From Choristoneura fumiferana (lineage: Eukaryota > Arthropoda > Insecta > Lepidoptera > Tortricidae): DNA of 64,000 nt. The notes below the pieces were generated by a model. That model was given only the letters and a program-made list of their open reading frames with translations, ran no database searches and had not been told where the DNA came from. This document shows, in pieces, positions 10,101 through 19,244 of this stretch (positions are counted from its first letter, which is position 1; the number at the start of each line of letters is the position of its first letter). The stretch covers positions 8,913,708 through 8,977,707 of the forward strand of contig NC_133481.1 in the NCBI RefSeq assembly GCF_025370935.1. The letters run 5' to 3'. A program made the translations under genes and the position numbers.

Positions 10101-10998
10101 AACTGTAAAGCTACCATATGAAAAAATTGGTTGTGATTTTCTTAACTACTCAAACAATAATTACTTGATTGTCGCAGATTATTATTCCAAATGGTTTGAT
10201 TTGATAAAAGTTGCCTCAATGACAGCTGATACTGTTATTAAAATATTAAAAGTACTGTTTTCTACTCATGGAATACCCAAAATTGTTAGAGCAGATAACA
10301 TGCCATTTAATTCCAGTGAGTTCCATAGATTTGCCAGTGAATATGGATTTTCTATTGTTACATCCAGTCCATTATATCCAAAATCTAATGGATTTATTGA
10401 ACGCTATGTTGGCATTGCAAAAAATATGTTGAAAAAATGTAAAGAAGAGAAATCTGACCTAGAGTTAATGCTATTAGAATACAGGAACAGCCCAGTATTA
10501 GATTCTACATACAGTCCATGTCAATTATTGATTAGTAGATTGACTAGGTCCATCTTGCCTATGCATAATGAGCTGCTTAAACCAAAGGTAGTAACAGGGT
10601 TTAATGATTTTCAAGACAGGAGAAATGCCATAAACAAGACTAATTATGATAAATCTGCAAAAGAATATACATACAATTTTGAGACAGGGCAAGAAGTAGT
10701 ATACTTAAAAGATAATTTATGGGTACCAGCTAAGATTGTAAACTTTCACTGTACTCCAAGGTCATATATTATTCAAGATAAAAATGGTAATGTTTTAAGA
10801 CGAAACTCGTCACAATTAAAACCATCTTTTGCTTCAAACGAGAGTCAGCCTCGAAAAAGTGTGATTCCTTTAGAGTTTGATTACCCTGACTGTAATATTT
10901 CAAATACAAATACTAATTCCTTGGATAACTGTGAAGCAAGGCCAAAGAGAGTGATTAAACCTCCGTCTTATTTACAGGATTATGAGACTTCTCTGTAA
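7144..10998 (+). CDS. Gag-Pol polyprotein, Ty3/gypsy (Mag-like), single ORF
   Basis: A 1284-residue polyprotein for retrotransposition. In order: a capsid-like Gag; a nucleocapsid with two Cys/His clusters, the second C-x2-C-x4-H-x4-C (CTKCKKMNHFASVC, about residues 220-235); a protease with LDTGSDVN (~285); reverse transcriptase with LDPRDLN, VLDLKESFWQI, LPFGL and the catalytic YIDD (~572); RNase H starting TIQTDSS with TDHQPL; and integrase with a zinc-binding HSSHFG...CRLC and a D,D-35-E core (GCDF, RADN, GFIERY; ~995-1085). Gag and Pol are in one frame, so no frameshift site is needed. The first ATG is 30 bp after the LTR. All catalytic motifs are present with no stop. Assignment to the Mag/K02A2.6-like clade is from overall motif style, not a search. 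Confidence 0.95.
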   Translation: MTTFNLPDKLCITGGNLSENWSQFEQALSIYLIASGLDKADDERRIAILLNIIGEDGVKVYNSFRLEKKDLKYEQVIKRFQEYCNPKKNILYTRFMFYQRQQGADEPFDCFLTDFRKLVKECEFKSEDEAIRDRLVLGTSDMDTQKKLIVEGNSELDAVISKFRLAEIGRKHAEEVQGTSSKPIEVGKVLKGKSPRLIRCGWCGQQHEQNLQLCLARGKECTKCKKMNHFASVCRSKFVKTICQNEEHNTNSDEEFYCGSINKVCSVEWTQMLLLENTKNCRFKLDTGSDVNLIPFSIFQALKQSRKLKLEDSKVRLQAYNNTHIKVFGSVLLEVRLKDKSYYIEFIVTDSQFQPTLGKDACLILNLIERKFINKVDVLNEIVPDDIDKQRIISEYQDVFNGTGRFPNNCQILLKEGSVPVSKPPHRVPLMLKEKLKVELDLLCDKGIISKADDATEWINRIVVVEKDENSIRVCLDPRDLNKCILKKYYEIPTINDLKAKICNAKFFSVLDLKESFWQIGLTESSKKLCTFSSVFGLYHFNVLPFGLDISAEIFQENCVNCFKDIENIFIYIDDFLIYGNTKQEHDIALKRVLSRARELNVKFNLKKFQYLPETVKYFGHDIVNGCLMPDKNKIKAIMEYDSPNYKQSLQRFIGMINYLRDFIPNLSELIAPLRELLKKNVIFEWGLSQENCVNKIKEVLTSPPVLRNFDPKQTLTIQTDSSKNAIGCVLLQNKQPVAFASKSLSKSECEYGQIDKEFLAILFACRKFHYYIYGRHTVVQTDHQPLVALMKKEIYCIGSQRLRKIRIKLNIYDIDVQYVKGSLMLIADAISRASSKADCETFEKTLDQVVHTVNISDHFLSEIRQATIDDATLKEILKFCNSGWPTNIDKVEDHVKPYWKLKNDIMSENNLIYLNHRIIVPLSLRKKVLIKVHSSHFGVTKTYGRAKSLFYWPNLKTDIISLISKCRLCEKYSVKKAKEHMIIDETVKLPYEKIGCDFLNYSNNNYLIVADYYSKWFDLIKVASMTADTVIKILKVLFSTHGIPKIVRADNMPFNSSEFHRFASEYGFSIVTSSPLYPKSNGFIERYVGIAKNMLKKCKEEKSDLELMLLEYRNSPVLDSTYSPCQLLISRLTRSILPMHNELLKPKVVTGFNDFQDRRNAINKTNYDKSAKEYTYNFETGQEVVYLKDNLWVPAKIVNFHCTPRSYIIQDKNGNVLRRNSSQLKPSFASNESQPRKSVIPLEFDYPDCNISNTNTNSLDNCEARPKRVIKPPSYLQDYETSL

Positions 10999-11008
10999 AA
11001 GGGAAAGA
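10997..11008 (+). promoter_or_regulatory. Polypurine tract of inner element
   Basis: The purine run AAAAGGGAAAGA sits directly before the 3' LTR and overlaps the gag-pol stop codon (TAA). It is the expected primer for plus-strand DNA synthesis. Confidence 0.85.
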
Positions 11009-11177
11009 TGTATCATAAATGTTAGATGCTTGATTCGGAACGTAAAAAGGTGACGTCAGAGAGAGGGAGCGAGGACTGTGTGTGTGGGTCTGTGATCGAG
11101 CAGAACTGTAATTGTACAAAACTGAAATGAATAAAGAGTTTTCATAAAAACCAACATATAAATGTTTAATTGATACA
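11009..11177 (+). repeat. 3' LTR of inner gypsy element
   Basis: Identical to 6945-7113 over all 169 bp as far as I can read. It is followed by the AATGC target duplication and the remainder of the outer LTR. Confidence 0.95.
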
Positions 11178-11311
11178 AATGCCAAATCTAAACTACCCGC
11201 CATCGCAGTCAAACACACTCAAGCATAGACAACCTCTTTTTTCTTTTTTTTTAAATAACAAGGCTTGGGCATTCCGCAAACTGCCAGTGTCGTGTACGTG
11301 GGTCTGCGACA
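11178..11311 (-). repeat. Outer element 3' LTR, second part
   Basis: Resumes at AATGCCAAATC and ends ...GGGTCTGCGACA, matching 16317-16454 apart from homopolymer lengths in the T run. Together with 6682-6944 it makes a ~392-bp LTR. Confidence 0.9.
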
Positions 11312-11565
11312 CGGCCATTCTGACTTTTCACACGTCCTCGTGGGGAGGAAGTATTTGAAATGAAAAGAAATAGTCCCACGAGAGTAACATGTTCGCTCGG
11401 CTATCCTGACCAACAAGCAAGGGTTGGTCAGTAGTCGCTACTCTACACGTTTCAAAACAATGACAGTTTAATTCAATATGAAACAAACAAAACTAGAATG
11501 CAAACAATGTGATTACATTATTTCTGTAGCTCTATCATAATTGCAAGATAAACTAGCGCTCTGCA

Positions 11566-11822
11566 TCACTGTCTAACCAACAGTGAAAATCAACTTAGTA
11601 CTTAACCAGTACTCTGCTACTATTGCTTAACCAGCAATAGCAAAATAGTAACCAATAGTGCCTAACCAGCACTCTGCAGCTAATGCCTAACCAGCAATAG
11701 CAAAATAACATCCAATAGTGCCTAACTAGCACTCTGCAGCTAATGCTTAACCAGCAATAGCAAAAATCAAATAACAGTGCTCTACCAGCACTCTGCATTT
11801 TATCGCTTAGCCAGCGATAAAA
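11566..11822 (-). other. Array of nine hairpins with conserved 7-nt loop and covarying stems
   Basis: It lies between the integrase stop and the 3' LTR of the outer element, so in its transcript 3' UTR. Each unit has a perfect or near-perfect stem closing a 7-nt loop, YTAACCA on the plus strand (UGGUUAR in the sense RNA). Stems, loops at 11573, 11602, 11627, 11662, 11686, 11722, 11746, 11781 and 11807, differ in sequence but stay paired: TCACTGT/ACAGTGA, AGTAC/GTACT, CTATTGC/GCAATAG, AGTGC/GCACT (three times) and TTTATCGC/GCGATAAA. Two units carry a single A-A mismatch. The units fall in a ~60-bp tandem of hairpin pairs. Function unknown; packaging, dimerisation, export or protein binding are possible. 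Confidence 0.8.
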
Positions 11823-11865
11823 ACTAAATAGCGCTTAAAAACAATAGAGCAAAAGAAATAAAACA

Positions 11866-12467
11866 TTATGGTTGTGAACTTGTACCGGCTTCAGAGTCCG
11901 TAGGCTCTATATCAATATCAAGCTCATATGAAGCATTTAAATCGGGTACTTTACGTAATCGGTCGTGAGCATATTTGTAATGTCGATTACCAGTGAGCGA
12001 TTTTAAATTGTACCTGTCACCATCTAGAACTTCTACGACCTTAAAAGGTCCTTTATATTTCGGATCAAGTTTGGTCTGATTCCTTTCTTCATTTTTTAGA
12101 AGAACTAAATCACCTTCAGAAAATCGAGTAAATTTGGCTTTATTAGAATCAAATCTTGACTTGTCATAATTTGCATTTTGAGCCATGTTAACTACAGCTT
12201 CAGCTCTTACGTCATCAATGTCAATTTCAACCTCGTCTGCAAACATTAAATCAAGTGGACGTGCGACTCTACCTATCATGAGCTCTAAGGGACTATATTG
12301 GTAACTCTATTAACCGTACAATTTAACGCTAGCTGGACATCTAAAAGAGAATCTTGCCATGAGCGCTCTTTACTCGTCTCTACTGCCGTAAGCATACTCT
12401 TGAGCGTACTCATGACCCGCTCTACCTGTCCATTAGCGCGAGAACTTCCGGTAGCGATTAAATGCAA
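11866..12467 (-). pseudogene. Outer gypsy integrase, C-terminal half, frameshifted
   Basis: Two frames, 12285-12467 and 11866-12279, carry the end of the integrase core (SRANGQVERVMSTLK with the catalytic Glu) and a C-terminal domain with the gypsy GPY/F motif (YKGPFKVVEVLDGDRY). The frame changes near 12280 and again upstream near 12480-12530. Stop at 11866. Confidence 0.85.
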
Positions 12468-12534
12468 GGAAATATTGTGAGAGGTACAGAACTCTCTGAA
12501 TCAGTGCTTGCAAAGCAACGTCCTTGATCAGCAA

Positions 12535-13689
12535 TCACACGTGTAGGAGCACCAAATAATGAAACACAACTTTTAAGAGCTTTGATACTACTGTTCGTGT
12601 CAATATTCGTGGTATGACGTAGCAAAACAAATTTGTGAACGCGTCAATAATAACAAAAACATACTCCTTTTTCGCGTTTTTACCGCTTAACTTGCCGGTG
12701 GCGTCAATATGAAGAGTATGCCATGGTATCGCGACTTTTGGAATAGGGTGTAATTCAGCCGAAATTTTGCCTGAATGAGATTTAGAAATTTTACAAGTGA
12801 CACAGTTGTCAACAAACTTCCTAACAAATTTAGTCATGTTTTCGAACCAGTAATGATTACAGATTTTATCCAGAGTTTTCTCCCATCCGAGGTGCATCAG
12901 GGACTCGTGCGTCGTATTAACTACAGACCACCGTAAAGCTCTAGGTAAAATAGGAAGACAACGAGTTCTGTTTTTGCGCTGTACCTTGCGATGTAATATA
13001 CCAGACCTAAATTCATAAGTTTTAGCAACATGATCATCAAGATTTCCATCATTTAGTTTTGTGATTAGATTTGAAATTTCCTCGTCTCTTTGCTGTTCGG
13101 CTAGTAACCAATTGTCAGTAAGATTAGCAACATTAATCAGTTTCCGCTCTACCTTATTAACCGGAGGTTTTTCATTATGTACAGGGACAGGGTTTCGCGA
13201 AAAGAAATCGGCGTGTTGCATTCGCTTTCCATCGACATGAACGATGTCGAAGTCAAACGACTGCAAAAATGCCCACCACCTATGGACTCTAGGTGTAAGA
13301 TCCAGCTTCTTTCGTGTAGACTGTAGAGCATGGCAATCTGTCATAACAGTGAACTTCTGTCCGTGTAAATAATGCCGGAAGTGCCTAACCGCATTCACAA
13401 CTGCGAGAGTTTCCAACTCGTATGAGTGGTACTTTGACTCCGCAGGAGTGGTGCGTTTACTAAAGTAAGCAATTACGCATAGTTTGCCGTCCTTTTTCTG
13501 CATCAAAATTGCGCCATAACCAACTGAGCTCGCATCCGTGTGTAGCTCGATAGGGCAGTTCGGATCGAAAATAGTCAAAACCGGATTGTTGGTCAAAATA
13601 GAGATGACATTTTGCCTAATAACTTCGTGCGATGTTTCCCATTTAATGTTACCTTTTGAGATATTAGTCAAGGCATATAAGGGTGCCAT
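12535..13689 (-). pseudogene. Outer gypsy RNase H and integrase N-terminal part
   Basis: This 384-codon open stretch begins in the RT thumb/connection, then RNase H (ELHTDASSVGYGAILMQ, YSHELET-like region, VMTDCHAL). The integrase zinc-binding domain (HESLMHLGWEKT...CVTCK) and the first part of the core (HTLHIDATGKL, first catalytic Asp; VFVIIDAFT) follow. It is disconnected by frameshifts from RT upstream (13690-13860, where the coding sense continues in other frames) and from the rest of integrase downstream. Confidence 0.85.
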
Positions 13690-13860
13690 TATCTGTGAAA
13701 ATTTGGGATGAATTGGCGGAAATAAGACGCAAGCCCGATGAATTGTCGCAATTGTGTTACTGTGCCTGGAGGAGGCAAATCAACTAGAGCTTCTACTTTC
13801 TTCGGGTTTGGTCTAATTTCACCACAACTCACCTCGAAGCCTAAGTACTCTACCTTTCGT

Positions 13861-14469
13861 TTAAGAAACGCACTTTTTAAGATTAAAAGAGAACCCAGCT
13901 TTGGTTAAGACATCCAAAACGTTATGTAACCTTTGAAGAGCTTGCTCTACATCTGACGCTACAATCATAATGTCATCCATATACACTACGACATAAGAAT
14001 TGGCAAGTTCTCCTAATGCTTTGATCACTGCACGCTGAAAAACCGATGGAGCGTTACGTAACCCGAAGGGCATCGTTAAATATTCGTATTGCCCATCTGG
14101 CGTTACGAATGCAGTACGTTCGATAGAGTCGACATGTACGGGAATTTGATGAAAACCGCTGGCCATGTCAAGAGTTGTGAAATAATGAGCACCATGGAGT
14201 CTATTTATTTGATCGGAAATAATCGGAAGAGGAAATCTATCAGGCACGGTGTTGTCGTTCAGCTCTCTGTAATCGACACACATACGGTCAGACCCGTCTT
14301 TCTTTTTAATCAGAAGAATAGGACTCGCAAAGGGGGATGAGCTAGGGCGAATCACGTTGGAGGTAAGCAATTCATCAACTTTATTACGTACAACTTGTCT
14401 TTCGTCAGGACTCAAACGATAGGGACGACGACATACAGTTTTATTAGGATCTTTAAGTTTTATTTGCAT
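13861..14469 (-). pseudogene. Outer gypsy reverse transcriptase fragment
   Basis: About 200 codons of RT fingers and palm: VDYRELNDNT, TTLDMASGFHQIPV, LTMPFGLRNAP and the catalytic YMDD. The frame is lost at the end by a small deletion near 13865-13875, and the homologous protein continues in another frame. Catalytic residues are present, so only the frame is damaged. Confidence 0.9.
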
Positions 14470-14503
14470 TGGTTCAGTTTTCGCAGTAGTACTGGGTGTT
14501 CCA

Positions 14504-15088
14504 CTAATAAACCGCTTTAAATTCGTTTAAAATTGAAATGAGTTTCGGCTTGTAGTCTGATGTTACGTCCGTATTAATGTTCTCAAAATGTTGGTCTTGC
14601 TCTACGTGTAAAATTGTACGTGACTCTACATTTTTGACTGACTCTACGACTGACTCTACATTTGACTCTATCTGCGACTCTATCTGTGACTCTACATGTG
14701 ACTCTATATTTGACTCTACATGTGACTCTATCTGTGACTCTACTTGAGACTCTATCGGTGACTCGACATTCTTGAAAGTTACGTAATCCGAGGTCATGGT
14801 TACAACTATACCCTTAGCCAAAATTTCACGACCAATAACAATATCATGCTGTAAGTATTCATCAGGTAAGGCATAAAAAATTATGTTCAAAGGCAAGCTA
14901 TCAATTTCCACGCAAGTCGAAAGTTTCAAATTGCTGTTAACCGAAGTTTGACCAATGCCAGTCATTGTAACCACAGTACAAATACGCTCACCCGTAAATT
15001 TAGGCAAAACAGATTCATAACAGAATACAAATGACTCACCAGAGTGTTGTAGCGTTCCAATGGGCGCGTTAATCACGCACATGTCCAC
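14504..15088 (-). pseudogene. Outer gypsy protease region and repeat-bearing linker
   Basis: The N-terminal part resembles a retropepsin flank (IVIGREIL is a typical C-terminal protease motif), but I cannot find the catalytic D-S/T-G where expected, around 'FVFCYESVLPKF' (about 15000-15035). From 14635 to 14770 an imperfect 12-bp repeat encodes a run of (V/I)ES(Q/N/H) units. The region lies between nucleocapsid and RT, where gypsy elements keep protease. Confidence 0.65.
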
Positions 15089-16120
15089 GCGCCGCGTCTC
15101 CGGTGCCGCAGCTGCGCCGCTGCTGCCGGCGCTGGTGCTGCGCCGGACGCCCAGGGCCGCTTGATGCCGGGCACTTGTTTGCGTAGTGGCCGGGATTTTT
15201 GCACTTGTAGCAGGTGATGGAATGTGAATCTCTATTCTTCGTCAAAGTGTTCGACGCTGGGGCTGATGAAAAACTTGAAGATTGCGATCTTCCTTCAGCT
15301 TTGAAGTCTCTCTTTGATCGACACACAGGTGCTTTATGACCTAGTTGCCCACACTTAAAACATTTTGGTGTAACGGTCGTAGGGTTGAATTTAAACCGTT
15401 TGACATCTGAATCAGCTTCATGTGACATAGATTTTCTTTTTAGAAATGACATGGCACGTAATTCTTGCTGTAGTTTATTTTCTATTACCGATTTCGGTGG
15501 TAAACGCCAATCTTTGAACACGTGTATCCACATGTGACAAATGAGCCAAAACAGTTGAAATAGCGATCTGTTCTGTAGTAAGATTTTTCCATCGTGACAT
15601 TAGTGACGTTAACACGCGCGACGCATAAGCAGCGAGACACTCACCTTCTTTTGTGTTACCGTTATTGGGGTTTATAAGAGATGCAGCTGGTGTCTCGGGA
15701 CAGTCATATCTCGCGATGAAAATCTCCTTAAACTCCATCCACGTCATTCCAGGAACGAAACTTGTGACAGCCATGCCGATGCCTGACCTTTTAACGCACG
15801 GCTCAAAGCTATCATAAGCGGTGCACCTTGTAGGTAAGAATCGGCCATACACATGTCTGCTGTACACACCCAGGCACGTGCATCCATATTTTGTTTATCG
15901 GGATCAAAGTAGGGCAGTTGAATATTCTCTTTAGACTGGGCGTTTTCATCGCTTGTAACAAGGCAAGAAAATTTTGGTTTTGTTGTTCCAAAATCAAACG
16001 CCATTTTTCTTCACCGTCTCCATGTTGTTCTTGTGGACACGTTGCTCGATATCCCACTTCTGATGTCGAAGGGCGGATCGGGTCCGCTCGATCGCCGTCG
16101 TCACTCTCGCCGTTCGCCAT
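15069..16120 (-). pseudogene. Outer gypsy Gag, frameshifted, start codon inside the LTR
   Basis: The proposed ATG at 16118-16120 (MANGESDDG) is inside the 5' LTR and reads on through the LTR end. Gag is then spread over three frames: 15812-16120, 15744-16004 (ALKGQASAWLSQVSF) and 15475-15867 (GMTWMEFKEIFIARYDCPE). The nucleocapsid at 15069-15533 has two zinc knuckles, CFKCGQLGHKAPVC and CYKCKNPGHYANKC, both C-x2-C-x4-H-x4-C. At least two small indels break it. Confidence 0.85.
16047..16063 (-). promoter_or_regulatory. Primer-binding-like site, tRNA-Leu type
   Basis: On the minus strand TCAGAAGTGGGAT follows the 5' LTR end (...CGACA). It matches the complement of the leucine tRNA acceptor/T-arm (...TCCCACTTCTGA), offset a few bases from the tRNA 3' end. 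I recall this type of site in mdg3/micropia-like elements. It lies within the presumed Gag ORF. Confidence 0.6.
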
Positions 16121-16454
16121 ATTAATTTTGATATGATTAGCCCAACAAATAAGAACACTCAAAGTTCAACTCACCACACTTTATTAAAAATCTAAAAAGA
16201 TTAAATCACAATACTCTAGGATGATTTGGATAATTAAAGATGAAAGATTAATCACAACGGAACGCAGTGAGGTTGGCTGCGTTGACGGTTCCTGTCCTTC
16301 CCCCTTTCGCTCTCAAAACAAGAATGCCAAATCTAAACTACCCGCCATCGCAGTCAAACACACTCAAGCATAGACAACCTCTTTTTCTTTTTTTTAAATA
16401 ACAAGGCTTGGGCATTCCGCAAACTGCCAGTGTCGTGTACGTGGGTCTGCGACA
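16064..16454 (-). repeat. Outer element 5' LTR (uninterrupted)
   Basis: A 391-bp LTR, TGTCGAAGGG...CTGCGACA on the plus strand. It contains the uninserted AATGC target that proves the nesting in the other LTR. TATA duplication follows at 16455-16458. Confidence 0.9.
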
Positions 16455-16784
16455 TATATTTAGTCTTATTTGTGTTTAATGATAAAAGATTAAATTTTAG
16501 CCATTCAGAGATAACATCCATTAACATATACCTAAGTAGGCTACTTTTATCCCGATATAATGCATGGTTCCCGTGGGATCAAAAAGGTTCTAAACTACAT
16601 ACTAATTCTGCGCGAGCGAAGCTGCGGGCTAAAGCTAGTTTACAATATTTATATATAAGCAGGTACAAGTATTTTAGTGACGAGCGGATAGCCCTAATGC
16701 TAATGACTACGAAGCTTCAGGTCTCGCGACTCTCGCGACAATATTGCGAAGTAACTTTTCGGTAATATTCGGTTAATTTCGGCC

Positions 16785-16887
16785 AGACCATCCTTACTAT
16801 TTTATCTTACGGACGGACACAGACAGACAGACAGACATGGCGAAACTATAAGGGTTCCGTTTTTGCCATTTTGGCTACGGAACCCTA
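16785..16887 (+). repeat. GGGTTCCGT-family 3' end
   Basis: (GACA)n then 'tggcgaaactataagggttccg' and an ACGGAACCCT partner form the typical terminal hairpin. Duplicated at 53671-53758. Confidence 0.7.
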
Positions 16888-17378
16888 AAAATGGTTATGT
16901 ATTTTTTTTGTAATGAACAAAAGCAATGAGTCCATTATCGAATGTTTTTGAAGCGTGTATAAATAAACAGGGCTCAGAAATTGGAGAGGTAAAACCTCAA
17001 GCAATGATTTCGGGCGGAAAACTAAGTAAAACATCCGTTTTTCCCCACATACTCCCCTCCACATCACAATACGGATGTAGTGCTATTTACATGACTGAGA
17101 GAACTTGTAGTGGTTAATAAACACTATGTAGGTTCTCTTCTCTATGAGAGATATACATTTCAAACTAGTTATGAGGATAAGAATTAATATTAAGTCTCAC
17201 TTCACTCCGCATAAAATTTTCTTTTACTCAATTGATGATAATTTTGTAAATTTCTCATCGTTTACGGGTAGGAGACACGAGTTACACAATTTCATGCACC
17301 CATTATAATTGCATTTTTTTTTCCATATTTTATGTTGTTGATTTATTTTTATTGCATGCTGGAGCACCTTTTATAATA

Positions 17379-17662
17379 TCATGGGACAATTGACACTATA
17401 AGTATACTATGGGATAAGTTCGCCTTTGTACTCTTATTTTTGTGTTTTATGTAAAATAAAGTATTTACATACATACATACTATTGACCTAGATCCATAGG
17501 TACCTACTAAGCAAAGTTTTTGTATTATGGATACTATGGGCAACGGATAAATATACTTATATAGATAAATGCATACTGAAATACATACCTATTAAACGTC
17601 CAAGACCCGAGAACAAACATTCGTCTTATTCATACAAATGTCTGCCCCGGCCTGGGTCGACC
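17379..17662 (-). mobile_element. Truncated SINE, minus, with LINE-tail insertion
   Basis: The minus strand matches the body of the SINE at 45119-45372 (cggggcagatatttgtatgaataa..., tgttctcgggtcttgg..., ctaggtcaat). The tRNA-like head (A and B boxes) is missing. The 3' end is split by a segment carrying an AATAAA and a (CATA)n tail (about 17400-17480), a second insertion. Confidence 0.65.
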
Positions 17663-19088
17663 CCCCCCCCCCCCACTTTATTTTTATGATACCAGACCAG
17701 TCAATTCAAAGTTAAAATCATCACTTGAAATTGGTTGCATGGGCATTTCATTGTATTTTTTTAATTTTTATTTTAATGGACGAATGCAGAACTGTTGATA
17801 AACAAAACAGGAGATAGGGGTTCGATTGTCATAAAATATAACGAATTGAGAAAAGCAATTCAGTGTGTACAACAAATGAGAGACACTATACACTATATAG
17901 GTTTTCAGATTTTTTAACTGTTAAGTGTTTACATAATGGCAAAACCATTTTAACGTAGAAACTTACCCATCTATTATTGAAATCCTGGAGCCACGAAAGT
18001 CAAAAACGTGTGGTGTGTAGTGTACCACTACACCACCTCCAAACTTTCATTTCCGGCGTAGTTTCCTAATATTATGTTCTCGAGACAGTTAGGTACCTAC
18101 TTGTACTATTTTTTTACCCATCATAAATTTTGGATTACTCGTAGTTTATACGGCCATTTCACTGTAAATTGAACTAATTAAGTAATGTATTAATTAGTAC
18201 GGAATCTTACACTGCGCGTGGCTCGACACGCACTTGACGGTATTCAAAAGGTATTCAATCACTAAACCACATTTAACCTGCCGGTCGTCCATTGACCTTT
18301 CTCAAGCGTAACAGTTGACTATCTGCCACAGAAAGTAAGTAGAACTATTAAACAGCCTTTAATATACCTTAACCGTGATCGAGAAACTGTCACCAAAAAA
18401 CCATGACAAATCGATTGCTTTGATCTGAAAGGCAAGTAGGTATGTCACCGCAATCCAGAATTCAACAATTTCGGTACATGTAAGAAAAAGCCTGTTCTAT
18501 TTCTGGTAGGTGCCTAATATCGTTTCGCTGTGTGGGTTGTATTTGACGATGACACCTCGCAATGGATTTGATGGCTGCCGTCACGATCGCCGCCTCAGGG
18601 ACACATGAGGCACGGGACAGCCTGTCGCAGTCCGCTTTTAGGATATTAAACTACCTTCTGACCTATGCATGAGAACGAATAAGCACTGTCATTAATTTGG
18701 TAGATTTTTACCTGGAATTAACGTACCAATAATGTGGTGTCTAAGAGGTCATTTTCCTGATCAGTATGGGTGTAAACTGTTGAGACACGGCATTTAAGCG
18801 ACTAAATACCGTAATCAGTCTGAAGACCTAACATTTTTGTTTCTGTGAAAACTGTCACTGTTGCGCCTAGCACATCGCTCGCGATGTCATTAAGCCTCAA
18901 AGTCTTAAGTATTACCTTAAACTTGCCCTCGAAACCAGAGGGGTCTATGTGCGTAACAAATCAGACACTCGAGATCACAATCAAATGACAGTTTTCGCAT
19001 ACAAAAACTGTAATTTGATCGTGATGCGAGTATCAGAAAACGTTAGGTTAGATTAGTCTCAGTATTAAGTATTGCTCTTTGTAGGTAC

Positions 19089-19188
19089 NNNNNNNNNNNN
19101 NNNNNNNNNNNNNNNNNNNNNNNNNNNNNNNNNNNNNNNNNNNNNNNNNNNNNNNNNNNNNNNNNNNNNNNNNNNNNNNNNNNNNNNN
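19089..19188. other. Assembly gap (100 N)
   Basis: A round 100-base run of N, so its real size is probably unknown. It truncates the right end of duplication copy 1. Confidence 1.
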
Positions 19189-19244
19189 AAGCAGTTTACA
19201 TCGTGGGCTTCATTTACGTTACCGGAAATTTTGTGTCTAGACTT

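Larger units (their letters stand above)
6945..11177 (+). mobile_element. Intact Ty3/gypsy LTR retrotransposon (Mag-like) nested in outer LTR
   Basis: A 4233-bp element with two 169-bp LTRs (6945-7113 and 11009-11177) that look identical base for base. A 5-bp TSD, AATGC, occurs at 6940-6944 and 11178-11182. The uninterrupted sequence CAAGAATGCCAAATC in the right outer LTR (about 16317) is the exact empty site. Between the LTRs are a primer-binding site, one gag-pol ORF and a polypurine tract. There is no env. Identical LTRs, perfect TSD and an unbroken ORF indicate a very recent insertion that may still be active. Confidence 0.95.
6682..16454 (-). mobile_element. Outer Ty3/gypsy LTR retrotransposon (mdg3-like), degenerate, with nested insertion
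   Basis: Direct LTRs begin TGTCGAAGGG and end CTGCGACA. The right LTR is 16064-16454; the left is 6682-6944 plus 11178-11311, split by the inner element. A 4-bp TSD (TATA) occurs at 6678-6681 and 16455-16458. The uninserted site is visible in the second copy of this locus near 53325. Gag, protease, RT, RNase H and integrase follow in gypsy order on the minus strand but are broken by several small frameshifts. The LTRs differ by about one substitution and a few homopolymer-length changes, so the insertion is young. Confidence 0.9.
16455..19088. repeat. Duplicated segment, copy 1 (right part)
   Basis: Nearly identical in order and sequence to 53329-55970, differing by scattered substitutions and small indels. 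It contains a Helitron-like 3' end (about 16540-16640), a GGGTTCCGT tail, a minus-strand SINE and ~1.4 kb of unrecognised sequence including a poly-C run (about 17662) and an imperfect hairpin (about 18975-19030). It ends exactly at an assembly gap. No gene recognised. Confidence 0.9.
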
